Position numbers and translations under genes: made by a program. 12,381 bases of DNA from an uncultured Mitsuokella sp. (GTDB lineage: Bacteria; Bacillota; Negativicutes; Selenomonadales; Selenomonadaceae). The first letter of the stretch is position 1; every line of letters starts with the position of its first letter. The DNA lies in the NCBI GenBank assembly GCA_900770895.1, contig CAAGMF010000263.1, positions 1 to 12,381 of the forward strand, read 5' to 3'. The notes below the pieces were generated by a model. That model made no database searches. It saw only the letters and a program-made list of their open reading frames with translations, and had not been told where the DNA came from. Shown one piece after another: positions 1 to 6,593 of this stretch.

Positions 1-185
1 AGAAATTATTTCCCATGATGAGTGCCTCTTTATTGTTGGAGTGGCTGATTGCTTATAAAAGATCGGACAGGGAATCGACGACATCGCTGATGATGTCACT
101 TACCCGTCTATCGAATGATTTATTTCTTTATGTCTATTATAAGTCTGACGGAATTCGTAGTCAATCATTGCGGGGGGCAGAATCG
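1..185. other. AT-rich stretch without a supported gene
   Basis: No open frame here has both a start codon and a credible ribosome-binding site. A 6+6 inverted repeat (GACATC at 80-85, GATGTC at 92-97, 6-base loop) is visible. A -10-like TATTAT lies at 135-140, which could drive the small coding remnant that follows, but I see no good -35 partner. The base composition changes sharply near 170-190, where GC-rich coding-like sequence begins. The stretch may be the tail of an upstream intergenic region or decayed sequence. Confidence 0.4.
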
Positions 186-360
186 GTGACTGACGGCTGC
201 TGATCAGGCGGTTGAGCGGGAGACTGCCTATGCCGGTCATGAGGCGCTCTATGCCCGCAGCCCGTTCGACAGCGCCATCTGGTATGCACTGGAGCATCAC
301 CTGGGCGTCATCGATGCGAATCTGTTGCTGGAGGAGCTGGGCGAGCAGCCGTTGGAGTGA
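186..360 (+). pseudogene. Small coding remnant, apparently frame-broken
   Basis: Reading from 190 to the TGA at 358-360 gives 56 codons with the same codon preference as the real genes of the window (CTG, GAG, GCC, CGC, ATC). The peptide contains SPFDSAIWYALEHHLG and ends LLLEELGEQPLE. That frame has no ATG, GTG or TTG near its beginning, because a TGA at 187-189 closes it. A GTG at 186-188 has a G-rich Shine-Dalgarno-like run (172-177) eight bases upstream but lies in another frame and meets TGA at 201-203 after five codons. Skipping one base there joins the two readings into a protein of about 57 residues. This could be an inactivated gene, a sequencing error, or a +1 frameshift at UGA. I do not recognise the family. 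Confidence 0.4.
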
Positions 361-449
361 GTGGTGGAGGGGCCGGCTGCTTGCGAAAAGGCTTATTTTT
401 TGAAAAAGGGTTTCTTATATTTTCATACGTGTAAAAGGACAGTTGGCCT

Positions 450-478
450 TTTATTATCAATATAAAACAATATATAAT
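450..478 (+). promoter_or_regulatory. Candidate promoter of the SLH porin
   Basis: TATAAT at 473-478 is a perfect -10 element in a very AT-rich stretch. The best-spaced -35 (TTTATT at 450-455, 17-base spacer) is weak. Transcription would start near 485 and give a leader of about 125 bases before the porin start. The -10 is clear; the -35 is uncertain. Confidence 0.4.
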
Positions 479-528
479 AATGCCATAACCAATGAAGCTT
501 TCGTTGGTTGCCGTAATCATCGTAGCAG

Positions 529-562
529 AGAGGACAGCCTTGCGTAGGGGGTGGCTGTCTCT
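529..562 (+). promoter_or_regulatory. Hairpin in the porin 5' leader
   Basis: GACAGCC (533-539) pairs exactly with GGCTGTC (553-559). Flanking bases (529-531 with 560-562) extend the stem past one bulged G. The loop of 13 bases (540-552) contains a run of five G. No U-tract follows, so it is not a standard terminator. It lies within the long untranslated leader of the porin gene and could stabilise the abundant porin mRNA or be a regulatory target. The role is inferred. Confidence 0.4.
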
Positions 563-609
563 TCGTTATGGGGATTTATATGATTTCTATGTATAAGGGG
601 AATTCGTTT

Positions 610-1947
610 ATGAGAAAAACACTCGTATCCACACTTACCGCGGCCATGCTTCTCGGCACAGCCGGCACGACGTTCGCAGCGGCGAATCCGTTCAGCGATG
701 TTCCGCAGGGCCACTGGGCTTATGACTATGTGAATCAGCTGGCTGCTGACGGTGTCATTGATGGCTATGGCGATGCGACGTTCCAGGGGAACAAGGACAT
801 CACCCGCTATGAGATGGCTAAGATGGTCGCGAAAGCTATGGCTAAGCCGAATGTCGGCAGCACGGACAAGGCGATGCTCGACAAGCTGGCCGCTGAGTTC
901 TCCGATGAGCTCAACAACCTCGGTGTCCGCATCGCGAACCTCGAACGGAATGCTGACAAGGTCCAGTGGCATGGCATGCTGCGCTATGACTACGGCAGCC
1001 TCCGCTACGACAGGGCTCCGGCGGATCTCTATGTGAATGGCCAACCTGTAGCAAAAACGGGCGATACGCATGTCCGCGCCAACAATAATTCGACGACGTT
1101 CCGTCTGGAGCCGATTGCCGAAGTCAATGATCACTGGAAAGTCCGCGCGCGTATCGATGCCTATGGCGATATGAAGAAGGACACGCAGGGGACTCTCGGC
1201 CTGAAACGTCTCTGGGCCGAGGGCAGATATGGCAATACGACGCTGAAATTCGGCCGTATGCCGGTCGGCATCGACATGGATATCATGTTCGATACGCATT
1301 TCTCCGGCGCACAGGTAGCCTTCGGCAAGAAGAAGGGCCTCATCACGACGATCAACGCTGGCCGGTTCAGCCTGAACAGCGGTAATGAGTATTATCTCTA
1401 TGCCCAGAATCTGGCCGGGGAGAAAAATGACGCCACGGCCAACTATCAGGCCATCAGTTTCAATGTCAGCAATGGCCGCTGGACGAATACGGGTGTAGCC
1501 TATCATCATCTGAACACCCGCACGTTCGGCTATCTCCCAGGCTACAAGAACGGCAGCCAGGATGCGGATGAAATGAATACGGCAACCGCCAAGGCAACGT
1601 ACCATTTCAACAAGAACTGGGCTCTCCAGGGCAACTATGGTCATAACTTCTCCGCTGACAACTACAACGATTCCTTCCACTATGTCCTCGGCTACAAGGA
1701 CTTCGAGAACTTCAATACGGAGCATCAGGGCCAGTGGGGCGCCAGCATTGCTTACCGCTATGTCGGCCAGAATGTCGGCCCGACCCCGACCTATACGATG
1801 GATCCGGGCACCAAGGGCCTCGCGATCAGCATCCTCGGCAATCCGATGAAGCATACCTATGCATGGCTCCAGTATGAAGTCGGCAAGACGCTGATGGGCA
1901 ACGATAACTATAAAGAGCTCTTCGGCCGTATGGAGTGGCAGTTCTGA
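610..1947 (+). CDS. SLH-domain outer-membrane porin (OmpM/Mep45 type)
   Basis: An outer-membrane beta-barrel protein of 445 residues. Residues 1-23 form a Sec signal peptide (MRKTL start, cleavage after TFA). Residues 27-80 are one SLH domain with the WAYDYV core and TRYE (65-68) in place of the usual TRAE. Residues 86-117 look like a coiled coil. From about 119 on, alternating polar/aromatic strands form the barrel, and the chain ends EWQF with the terminal phenylalanine used for barrel assembly. In Negativicutes such proteins are known to bind the polyamine-decorated peptidoglycan through SLH and to tether the outer membrane while acting as a porin. The start at 610 is chosen because AAGGGG (595-600) precedes it and the signal peptide begins there; an in-frame ATG at 568 would only add a non-signal extension. 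A strong terminator follows, so it is probably mostly monocistronic. Family assignment is firm; solute specificity is unknown. Confidence 0.93.
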   Translation: MRKTLVSTLTAAMLLGTAGTTFAAANPFSDVPQGHWAYDYVNQLAADGVIDGYGDATFQGNKDITRYEMAKMVAKAMAKPNVGSTDKAMLDKLAAEFSDELNNLGVRIANLERNADKVQWHGMLRYDYGSLRYDRAPADLYVNGQPVAKTGDTHVRANNNSTTFRLEPIAEVNDHWKVRARIDAYGDMKKDTQGTLGLKRLWAEGRYGNTTLKFGRMPVGIDMDIMFDTHFSGAQVAFGKKKGLITTINAGRFSLNSGNEYYLYAQNLAGEKNDATANYQAISFNVSNGRWTNTGVAYHHLNTRTFGYLPGYKNGSQDADEMNTATAKATYHFNKNWALQGNYGHNFSADNYNDSFHYVLGYKDFENFNTEHQGQWGASIAYRYVGQNVGPTPTYTMDPGTKGLAISILGNPMKHTYAWLQYEVGKTLMGNDNYKELFGRMEWQF

Positions 1948-1962
1948 TTCAGCAGCAATCCT

Positions 1963-2010
1963 GCGTCTCCGGGCCTTCCACCGAAGGGAGGGCCTGGGAC
2001 GCTTTTTCTT
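1963..2010 (+). terminator. Intrinsic terminator after the porin
   Basis: Arms 1963-1979 and 1986-2002 pair over 17 positions with two mismatches and a 6-base loop, followed by TTTTTCTT (2003-2010). The ribosome-binding site of the next gene begins only five bases later, so no separate promoter fits between them. Confidence 0.87.
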
Positions 2011-2028
2011 AAATAAAGGGGAAACGTT

Positions 2029-3696
2029 ATGTTTGGAAAACGTGCAAAGAAAATCCTGGCGCTGGCGGTACTGTCGGCTGCCATCACATCGGGTACGGCT
2101 TTTGCCGGTGATCTGACGGTCTATTCTACCTCGGACATCCACGGCAGCGTTATCGGCTGGAATTATTTCACGGCCAAGGAGGCAGATCTCGGGCTGGCGA
2201 AGGTCAGCACGATCATCAATGAGGGCCGCAAGAACAAGGGTCAGGACGATGATATCCTCGTCATCGATGGTGGCGATATCCTGCAGGGCACACCGCTCGA
2301 TACCTATATGGTCCAGCATCCGAATGAGTGGAAGGCCGGTCAGCATCCGATGTTTGCTGCGTTCAACAAAATCGGCTACGACGCCATCGAGCTCGGCAAC
2401 CACGAGTTCAATTTCGGACTCGACTATCTGCGCAAAGCCATCGGCAAGAATAAGAATGTCCTCGGCGCCAACGTCATTGACGATAAGACCGGCAAGACAT
2501 GGGATGGCGTCCGTCCGTATCTCATCAAGACGGTGAAGATTGACGGCGAGAAAGTGAAAGTCGGTATCGTCGGTACGGATACGCCGGCCATTCCGAACTT
2601 TGAGGATCCGTCTCACTACGCCGGTGTCCACTTCGTCGACCAGGTGCCGGTCATGAAACAGTGCATCAAGGAGCTCAAGGCTCAGGGCGCCGACATCATC
2701 ATCGGCGTGACGCACTCCGGTGTCCCGCGCGGAGACCGCAACTCGGCGGAAAATCAGGTCGTGAGCATCGCTGAGGCATGCCCGGAGCTGTCGCTGCTGA
2801 TCTGTGCCCATAACCATGTCGTCATCGACAACCAGAGCGGTGTCAAAGGTCCGGATGGCACGGTCTATAAAGATGCGGTCATCAATGGCGTGCCGGTGGT
2901 CGAGAGCGGCAAGGACGGCAAATTCGTCGGGGAGAGCAAGCTGACGCTCAAGAAGGTAGATGGAAAGTGGAAGGTTGAAAAGGTCTCGACCAAGGCTGTA
3001 TCGACGAAGGGCGTCAAAGACGACCCGGCCATCGTCGCTCAGGTAAAGCCGTGGCACGAGAAGACGTTGAAAAACCTCCAGACGGTCATCGGTCAGGCAT
3101 CGGACGTGTTCTCCGGAGCTGAGTCGAATCATCAGGATTCCGCCATCGTCGACCTCGTCAATGAGGTGCAGCGCCACTACGCAGGTACGCAGCTGTCGGC
3201 ATCGGCTTCGTTCAACACGAGCCAGAATATCGACAAGGGCCCGATCACGCTGCAGGAGATGTCCGGTCTCTACATCTATGAGAACTACCTCTATGGGATC
3301 GAGATCAATGGTGCGGAGCTGCGCAAGTATATGGAGCATGCGGCCAGCTTCTATGGTACGACGCCGGACTACAACTACGATATGATCCAGGGCGTGGACT
3401 ACACCATCGATATGACGAAACCGGTCGGCAGCCGCATCACGAAGCTCCAGTACCAGGGCAAGGATGTCAAGGATACGGATACGTTCACGATGGCCATCAA
3501 CGACTACCGCATGAACGGCGGCAGCGGCTACATGGCAGCGATGGGCTACACGAACGGCAAGAAGCCAAAGGTCGTCTTTGACTCCATGCGTAAATACGGT
3601 GATGACGGCCAGATGCGTGCCCTCATGATCCGCTATGTGCAGGAGAAAGGAACGATTACGCCGACCTGCGATCACAACTGGAATGTAATCAAATAA
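2029..3696 (+). CDS. Exported metallophosphatase/5'-nucleotidase, CpdB/UshA-like
   Basis: A 555-residue secreted enzyme that removes phosphate from nucleotides or 2',3'-cyclic nucleotides outside the cytoplasm. Residues 1-26 are a signal peptide (cleavage after AFA). The calcineurin-like metal site is complete: SDIHG (35-39), DGGD (80-83), GNHE (123-126), THSG (228-231) and AHNH (260-263). The C-terminal 5'-nucleotidase domain (about 350-520) contains YIYENYLYGIEI and MNGGSGY (495-501), a pattern closer to CpdB (2',3'-cyclic-nucleotide 2'-phosphodiesterase/3'-nucleotidase) than to UshA. AAAGGGG (2015-2021) supports the ATG. It lies 81 bases after the porin stop, behind a terminator, so it is probably expressed at a lower level by readthrough. 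No lipobox is present, so the mature protein should be periplasmic. The metallophosphatase call is firm; the exact substrate is inferred. Confidence 0.9.
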   Translation: MFGKRAKKILALAVLSAAITSGTAFAGDLTVYSTSDIHGSVIGWNYFTAKEADLGLAKVSTIINEGRKNKGQDDDILVIDGGDILQGTPLDTYMVQHPNEWKAGQHPMFAAFNKIGYDAIELGNHEFNFGLDYLRKAIGKNKNVLGANVIDDKTGKTWDGVRPYLIKTVKIDGEKVKVGIVGTDTPAIPNFEDPSHYAGVHFVDQVPVMKQCIKELKAQGADIIIGVTHSGVPRGDRNSAENQVVSIAEACPELSLLICAHNHVVIDNQSGVKGPDGTVYKDAVINGVPVVESGKDGKFVGESKLTLKKVDGKWKVEKVSTKAVSTKGVKDDPAIVAQVKPWHEKTLKNLQTVIGQASDVFSGAESNHQDSAIVDLVNEVQRHYAGTQLSASASFNTSQNIDKGPITLQEMSGLYIYENYLYGIEINGAELRKYMEHAASFYGTTPDYNYDMIQGVDYTIDMTKPVGSRITKLQYQGKDVKDTDTFTMAINDYRMNGGSGYMAAMGYTNGKKPKVVFDSMRKYGDDGQMRALMIRYVQEKGTITPTCDHNWNVIK

Positions 3697-3712
3697 ACTG
3701 CGCCCTCCGGAC

Positions 3713-3764
3713 AAAAAATATTTTTGGGAAATGTCTTGCGCAGGTGTACCTCAGGTGATATAAT
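3713..3764 (+). promoter_or_regulatory. Strong promoter of rpsF-ssb-rpsR
   Basis: TTGCGC (3736-3741) and TATAAT (3759-3764) are separated by exactly 17 bases, and TG at 3756-3757 makes an extended -10. An AT tract (3713-3725) upstream resembles an UP element, as expected for a ribosomal-protein operon. Transcription should start near 3771. Short inverted arms CTGCGC (3698-3703) and GCGCAG (3738-3743) overlap the -35. Confidence 0.8.
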
Positions 3765-3781
3765 CAATAAGTCGTGTAATA

Positions 3782-3840
3782 CTCTGGTTCTCCGCGAGGG
3801 GAATCCGAGGGTGTCAAAAGAGACACCCAATAGACCAAAG
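3782..3840 (+). ncRNA. Probable S6:S18 autoregulatory leader (rpsF leader)
   Basis: The rpsF leader can fold compactly. TTCTCC (3788-3793) and GGGGAA (3798-3803) close a GCGA tetraloop. After T3804 comes CCGA (3805-3808), then GGGTGTC (3809-3815) pairs exactly with GACACCC (3822-3828). An outer stem of 3782-3789 with 3833-3840 encloses both and ends one base before the Shine-Dalgarno. Bacterial rpsF leaders are known to bind the S6:S18 complex through a CCG-containing bulge next to a GGUG/CACC-type stem resembling 16S helix 22, and both proteins are encoded in this operon. The folding is seen by eye; the match to the known motif is from memory and needs a covariance-model test. Confidence 0.6.
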
Positions 3841-3853
3841 AGGAGGTGATTTC

Positions 3854-4141
3854 GTGAGAAAGTACGAAGTCATATTTATCGTTAAGCCGCTGGAGGAAGA
3901 GCAGACGAACGCTGTTATCGAGAAGTTCAAGAAGCTCATCACTGACAATGGCGGTACCATCGATAATGAAGATCGCTGGGGCAAGAAGCGTCTGGCCTAT
4001 GAGATCAAAGACTGCGCTGAGGGCTACTACGATCTGCTGTACGTGACGGCTGAGCCGGCTTGCGTTGCTGAGTGCGACCGCGTCATGAAGATAACGGACG
4101 AGCTTCTGAAGCACATGATCGTCAGAGCCGACGAGGACTGA
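3854..4141 (+). CDS. rpsF: 30S ribosomal protein S6
   Basis: A 95-residue protein of the usual S6 length that binds the central domain of 16S rRNA as a heterodimer with S18. The N-terminal MRKYEVIFIVKP strand, the RWGKKRLAYEIKD segment (about 42-54) and the GYYDLLYV strand are typical. The start is GTG, chosen because AGGAGGTGAT (3841-3850), nearly the full anti-Shine-Dalgarno complement, lies at ideal distance. It is the first gene of rpsF-ssb-rpsR, and its product with S18 probably represses the operon through the leader just upstream. Confidence 0.97.
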   Translation: MRKYEVIFIVKPLEEEQTNAVIEKFKKLITDNGGTIDNEDRWGKKRLAYEIKDCAEGYYDLLYVTAEPACVAECDRVMKITDELLKHMIVRADED

Positions 4142-4159
4142 TGATTTTCATTTGAACAG

Positions 4160-4177
4160 CCTGCCGTCGGAGGCAGG
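4160..4177 (+). promoter_or_regulatory. Intercistronic hairpin before ssb
   Basis: CCTGCC (4160-4165) pairs perfectly with GGCAGG (4172-4177) around the loop GTCGGA. No T-tract follows, so it is not a terminator. It ends three bases before the ssb Shine-Dalgarno AGGGAGG (4181-4187) and might tune ssb translation or mark an mRNA processing site. The function is inferred. Confidence 0.4.
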
Positions 4178-4192
4178 TCCAGGGAGGATGCC

Positions 4193-4654
4193 ATGAACAA
4201 GGTTATTTTGTCGGGCAATCTGGCCCGCGATCCGGAAATACGCTATACGCAGAGCCAGAAGGCGGTAGCGTCATTTTCGCTGGCGGTGAACCGCCGTTTC
4301 GGACGCCGTGCGCAGGAGGAGAATCCTCAGCAGCCTACGGCGGACTTCATAAACATAGTCGCTTGGGAGCGCCATGCCGAGTTCGTGCAGAAATATCTCA
4401 CGAAGGGCTCGCGCATCATCGTCGAGGGCCGGCTGCAGTCGCGCAGCTATGAGGCTCAGGACGGCTCGCGCCGCTATGTGACCGAGGTCGTGGCCAACGA
4501 GATCGAGTTCGCAGGCTCGCGTCCGCAGAATGGCGGCTATCAGCCGCAGGCGGACGGGTACAGCGCGCCGGCTCCGGCAGCTGCGCCATCGCCGATGCCT
4601 CAGTCGGCTCCCCCCATGGGATCTAGTGTAACGGATGAAGATATCCCATTTTGA
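4193..4654 (+). CDS. ssb: Single-stranded DNA-binding protein
   Basis: Binds and protects single-stranded DNA in replication, repair and recombination, and recruits partners through its tail. It has 153 residues. The OB fold spans about 1-105 (NKVILSGNLARDPEIRYT, then FINIVAWERHAEF, then GSRIIVEGRLQSRSYE). A Gly/Pro/Ala/Gln-rich disordered linker follows (about 108-144), and the acidic tip DEDIPF ends the protein, the canonical partner-docking motif. AGGGAGG (4181-4187) supports the ATG. It sits between rpsF and rpsR, the classical order, so it is the main essential SSB rather than a plasmid or phage copy. Confidence 0.97.
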   Translation: MNKVILSGNLARDPEIRYTQSQKAVASFSLAVNRRFGRRAQEENPQQPTADFINIVAWERHAEFVQKYLTKGSRIIVEGRLQSRSYEAQDGSRRYVTEVVANEIEFAGSRPQNGGYQPQADGYSAPAPAAAPSPMPQSAPPMGSSVTDEDIPF

Positions 4655-4669
4655 TAGGAGGGAAAAAGT

Positions 4670-4903
4670 ATGATAAGACGTGATAGAAGCAGACGTCCGC
4701 GCCGCAAGGTCTGCCAGTTCTGCGTGGACAAGGTCGATCATATCGACTATAAAGACGTAGCCAAGCTGCGCCGCTTCATTACTGAGCGTGGTAAGATTCT
4801 GCCGCGCCGCATATCGGGCAACTGCGCTAAACATCAGCGTCAGGTGACGGTAGCTATCAAGCGCGCTCGCAATATCGCGCTGCTGCCTTTCACGGCCGAG
4901 TAA
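4670..4903 (+). CDS. rpsR: 30S ribosomal protein S18 (zinc-binding form)
   Basis: A 77-residue small-subunit protein that forms a heterodimer with S6 on 16S rRNA. The basic N-terminus is followed by CQFC (15-18) and the pair C52/H55 in NCAKH. These are the four ligands of the zinc-containing C+ version of S18, as opposed to the C- paralogues used during zinc starvation. The conserved KLRRFITERGKILPRR segment (32-47) confirms the family. AGGAGGG (4656-4662) precedes the ATG by seven bases, and the gap to ssb is only 15 bases, so the genes are cotranscribed. A terminator follows. Confidence 0.97.
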   Translation: MIRRDRSRRPRRKVCQFCVDKVDHIDYKDVAKLRRFITERGKILPRRISGNCAKHQRQVTVAIKRARNIALLPFTAE

Positions 4904-4915
4904 TCAGTCATTCCG

Positions 4916-4948
4916 GAGGCTGTCGCATTTTGCGGCAGCCTCTTTTTC
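4916..4948 (+). terminator. Intrinsic terminator after rpsR
   Basis: GAGGCTGTCGC (4916-4926) pairs with GCGGCAGCCTC (4932-4942) over 11 positions with one G-U pair and an ATTTT loop, followed by TTTTT (4943-4947). It closes the rpsF operon. The Shine-Dalgarno of the next gene begins at 4953, leaving no room for a promoter. Confidence 0.92.
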
Positions 4949-4965
4949 GTATAGGGAGGTGTCGC

Positions 4966-6531
4966 ATGTCCAGATTGGAGTCGGCTTTGGGGATCTTTAC
5001 CGACCCGCGTCATTTCAAGGTCCGGCTGCTCGTCGAGGGACTGATCATCGGAGTATTCACGGGGCTGGTGATATCGGCGTTCCGGTTTCTGCTGCAGCTG
5101 TCGGAGGTGGCGCTGCCGCGTCTCTATGCGTTCCTGGCTCAGGAGCCGCAGTATGTACCGCTCTGGATGATGGTGCTGGCGGCGATTGGCTATATCATCT
5201 ACCGGCTCGTGGCCTGCGATGGCATGATATCGGGCTCAGGTATCCCGCAGATCAAGGGCATCCTGGCCGGCCAGATGAACATGAACTGGGCCCGCGTCCT
5301 CGTGCTGAAATTCACGGGGGCCGTGCTGGGCATCGGGGCTGGTATGTCACTGGGACGCGAGGGTCCTAGCGTGCAGCTCGGCGCCTGCCTCGGGCAGGGA
5401 CTCGGGCGGCTCACGCACCGCTCGTATGCCGAGGACCACTACCTGCTGACGGCGGGGGCGGGAGCTGGCCTGGCGGCGGCATTCAATGCGCCGCTTGCCG
5501 GCGTCATATTCTGCCTCGAGGAGCTGACGAAAGACTTTTCGCCCTATGTGCTGCTCGGAGCGATATCGGCCAGCGTCATGGCGACGACGGTGACGCAGCT
5601 CGTATTCGGTATGGAGCCGGTATTCCATATGGGCGTCGTGCCGGTCGTGCCGACGGGCGGGCTCTATGGGCTGCTCATCGCCATGGGAATATTCGTCGGC
5701 GTACTGGGGCTCGGCTTCAACAAGATGCTGACGCGGTCGCTCGATGCCTACCGGGATGCGCCGCTGCCGGCCTGGGCCAAACCGATGGTGCCGCTGGCAG
5801 GGGCACTGGTACTGGGCTTCGTGCTGCCCCAGGTGCTGGGGGGCGGCAGTACGCTCGTGGACTCGCTCGTCTATACCCGCTATACGTTGCTGTTCCTGCT
5901 CGTTCTCCTGGCCGGCAAATTCTTTTTCACGATGCTCTGCTTCGGCTCCGGCGTGCCGGGCGGCATATTCCTGCCAATGCTGGTGCTGGGCGCGATCGGC
6001 GGCGCTGTATTCGCCCGTGTGGCCGTGCTGACCGGCTGCATGGGGAGCGAGTGGGTCGTGGACTGCATCGTGTTCGGCATGGCGGCCTATTTCGCGGCGG
6101 TCGTGAAGTCGCCGGTCACGGGCAGTATCCTGATCATGGAGATGACGGGCTCGTTCGAGCATATGCTGGCACTGATCACGGTGTCGATGACGGCATACGT
6201 CGTCGCTGACCTGGCTGGCAGTGAGCCGGTGTACGATATGCTGCTGAACCGCAGCCTGGCTCAGCAGCAGCGTCTGGCGACTCGCGCACGTCATCATCGC
6301 ATCATGCTCGAGTTGCTGGTGAGCCGGGGCAGCCGCATCGATGGGGCGGCGATTGCCGATGTGTCCTGGCCGGCGGGCAGTCTCATCGTGGATGTGCGGC
6401 GCGGCACGGAGGAGATCGCGCCCTCGGGCGATGTCCGGCTGCAGCACGGCGATTACCTGTACGTACTGACTGAGGCGGACACCGAGCCGGAGCTGCAGCG
6501 CCTGGCGGCGGAGCGTCAGCCGCAGGCATGA
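4966..6531 (+). CDS. ClC-family chloride transporter with RCK_C (TrkA-C) domain
   Basis: A 521-residue inner-membrane protein with the usual ClC helices from about 18 to 425. Key elements are present: GSGIP (90-94, anion-binding serine 91), GREGP (130-134, gating glutamate 132), CLEEL (183-187), GSGVPGGIF (327-335) and tyrosine 423, matching Tyr445 of the E. coli exchanger. Glutamate 186 appears to match the internal proton glutamate Glu203, so H+/Cl- exchange is more likely than a passive channel. Residues about 452-515 form a TrkA-C/RCK_C domain, a cytosolic ligand-sensing module. The ATG at 4966 follows AGGGAGGT (4953-4960); an upstream TTG in the same frame lies inside the terminator and is not used. 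There is no terminator visible after it. Family is certain; exchanger mechanism is inferred. Confidence 0.93.
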   Translation: MSRLESALGIFTDPRHFKVRLLVEGLIIGVFTGLVISAFRFLLQLSEVALPRLYAFLAQEPQYVPLWMMVLAAIGYIIYRLVACDGMISGSGIPQIKGILAGQMNMNWARVLVLKFTGAVLGIGAGMSLGREGPSVQLGACLGQGLGRLTHRSYAEDHYLLTAGAGAGLAAAFNAPLAGVIFCLEELTKDFSPYVLLGAISASVMATTVTQLVFGMEPVFHMGVVPVVPTGGLYGLLIAMGIFVGVLGLGFNKMLTRSLDAYRDAPLPAWAKPMVPLAGALVLGFVLPQVLGGGSTLVDSLVYTRYTLLFLLVLLAGKFFFTMLCFGSGVPGGIFLPMLVLGAIGGAVFARVAVLTGCMGSEWVVDCIVFGMAAYFAAVVKSPVTGSILIMEMTGSFEHMLALITVSMTAYVVADLAGSEPVYDMLLNRSLAQQQRLATRARHHRIMLELLVSRGSRIDGAAIADVSWPAGSLIVDVRRGTEEIAPSGDVRLQHGDYLYVLTEADTEPELQRLAAERQPQA

Positions 6532-6593
6532 TATTTAATAAAATACGGTGATTTATCTAATAGTTGCTTATGTAAAGTTTTAATGCTGAATAA

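Noticed and set aside
2..58. The 3' end of a gene entering from the left edge in the second + frame (18 codons to TAA at 56-58).
   Set aside because: Too short to judge and not supported by codon use or any motif.
53..168. Two short minus-strand readings, one starting MIDYEFRQ (168 down to about 100) and one ending VVDSLSDLL at 53, that would join with a frameshift.
   Set aside because: The start is preceded by a C-run rather than a Shine-Dalgarno, both are tiny, and part of the apparent coding look comes from the inverted repeat at 80-97.
3..203. An open + strand frame entering from the left edge (ATG at 15) and ending at the TGA 201-203.
   Set aside because: Codon use is unlike the window's genes, no domain is recognisable, and no ribosome-binding site precedes the ATG. 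Its end overlaps the more coding-like remnant in another frame.
568..609. Upstream in-frame ATG for the porin.
   Set aside because: It would put 14 residues before a typical signal peptide and lacks a good ribosome-binding site, while 610 has AAGGGG at correct distance.
517..3714. A 1065-codon open frame on the minus strand, antisense to the porin and nucleotidase genes.
   Set aside because: It arises from the GC3 bias of two well-identified + strand genes. The peptide has no recognisable domain, crosses two genes plus a terminator, and is rich in His/Arg/Ile/Val/Asp as expected for a reverse-frame shadow.
4930..4965. Upstream in-frame TTG start for the ClC gene.
   Set aside because: It lies in the terminator loop of the rpsF operon. 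The ATG at 4966 follows a clear AGGGAGGT.
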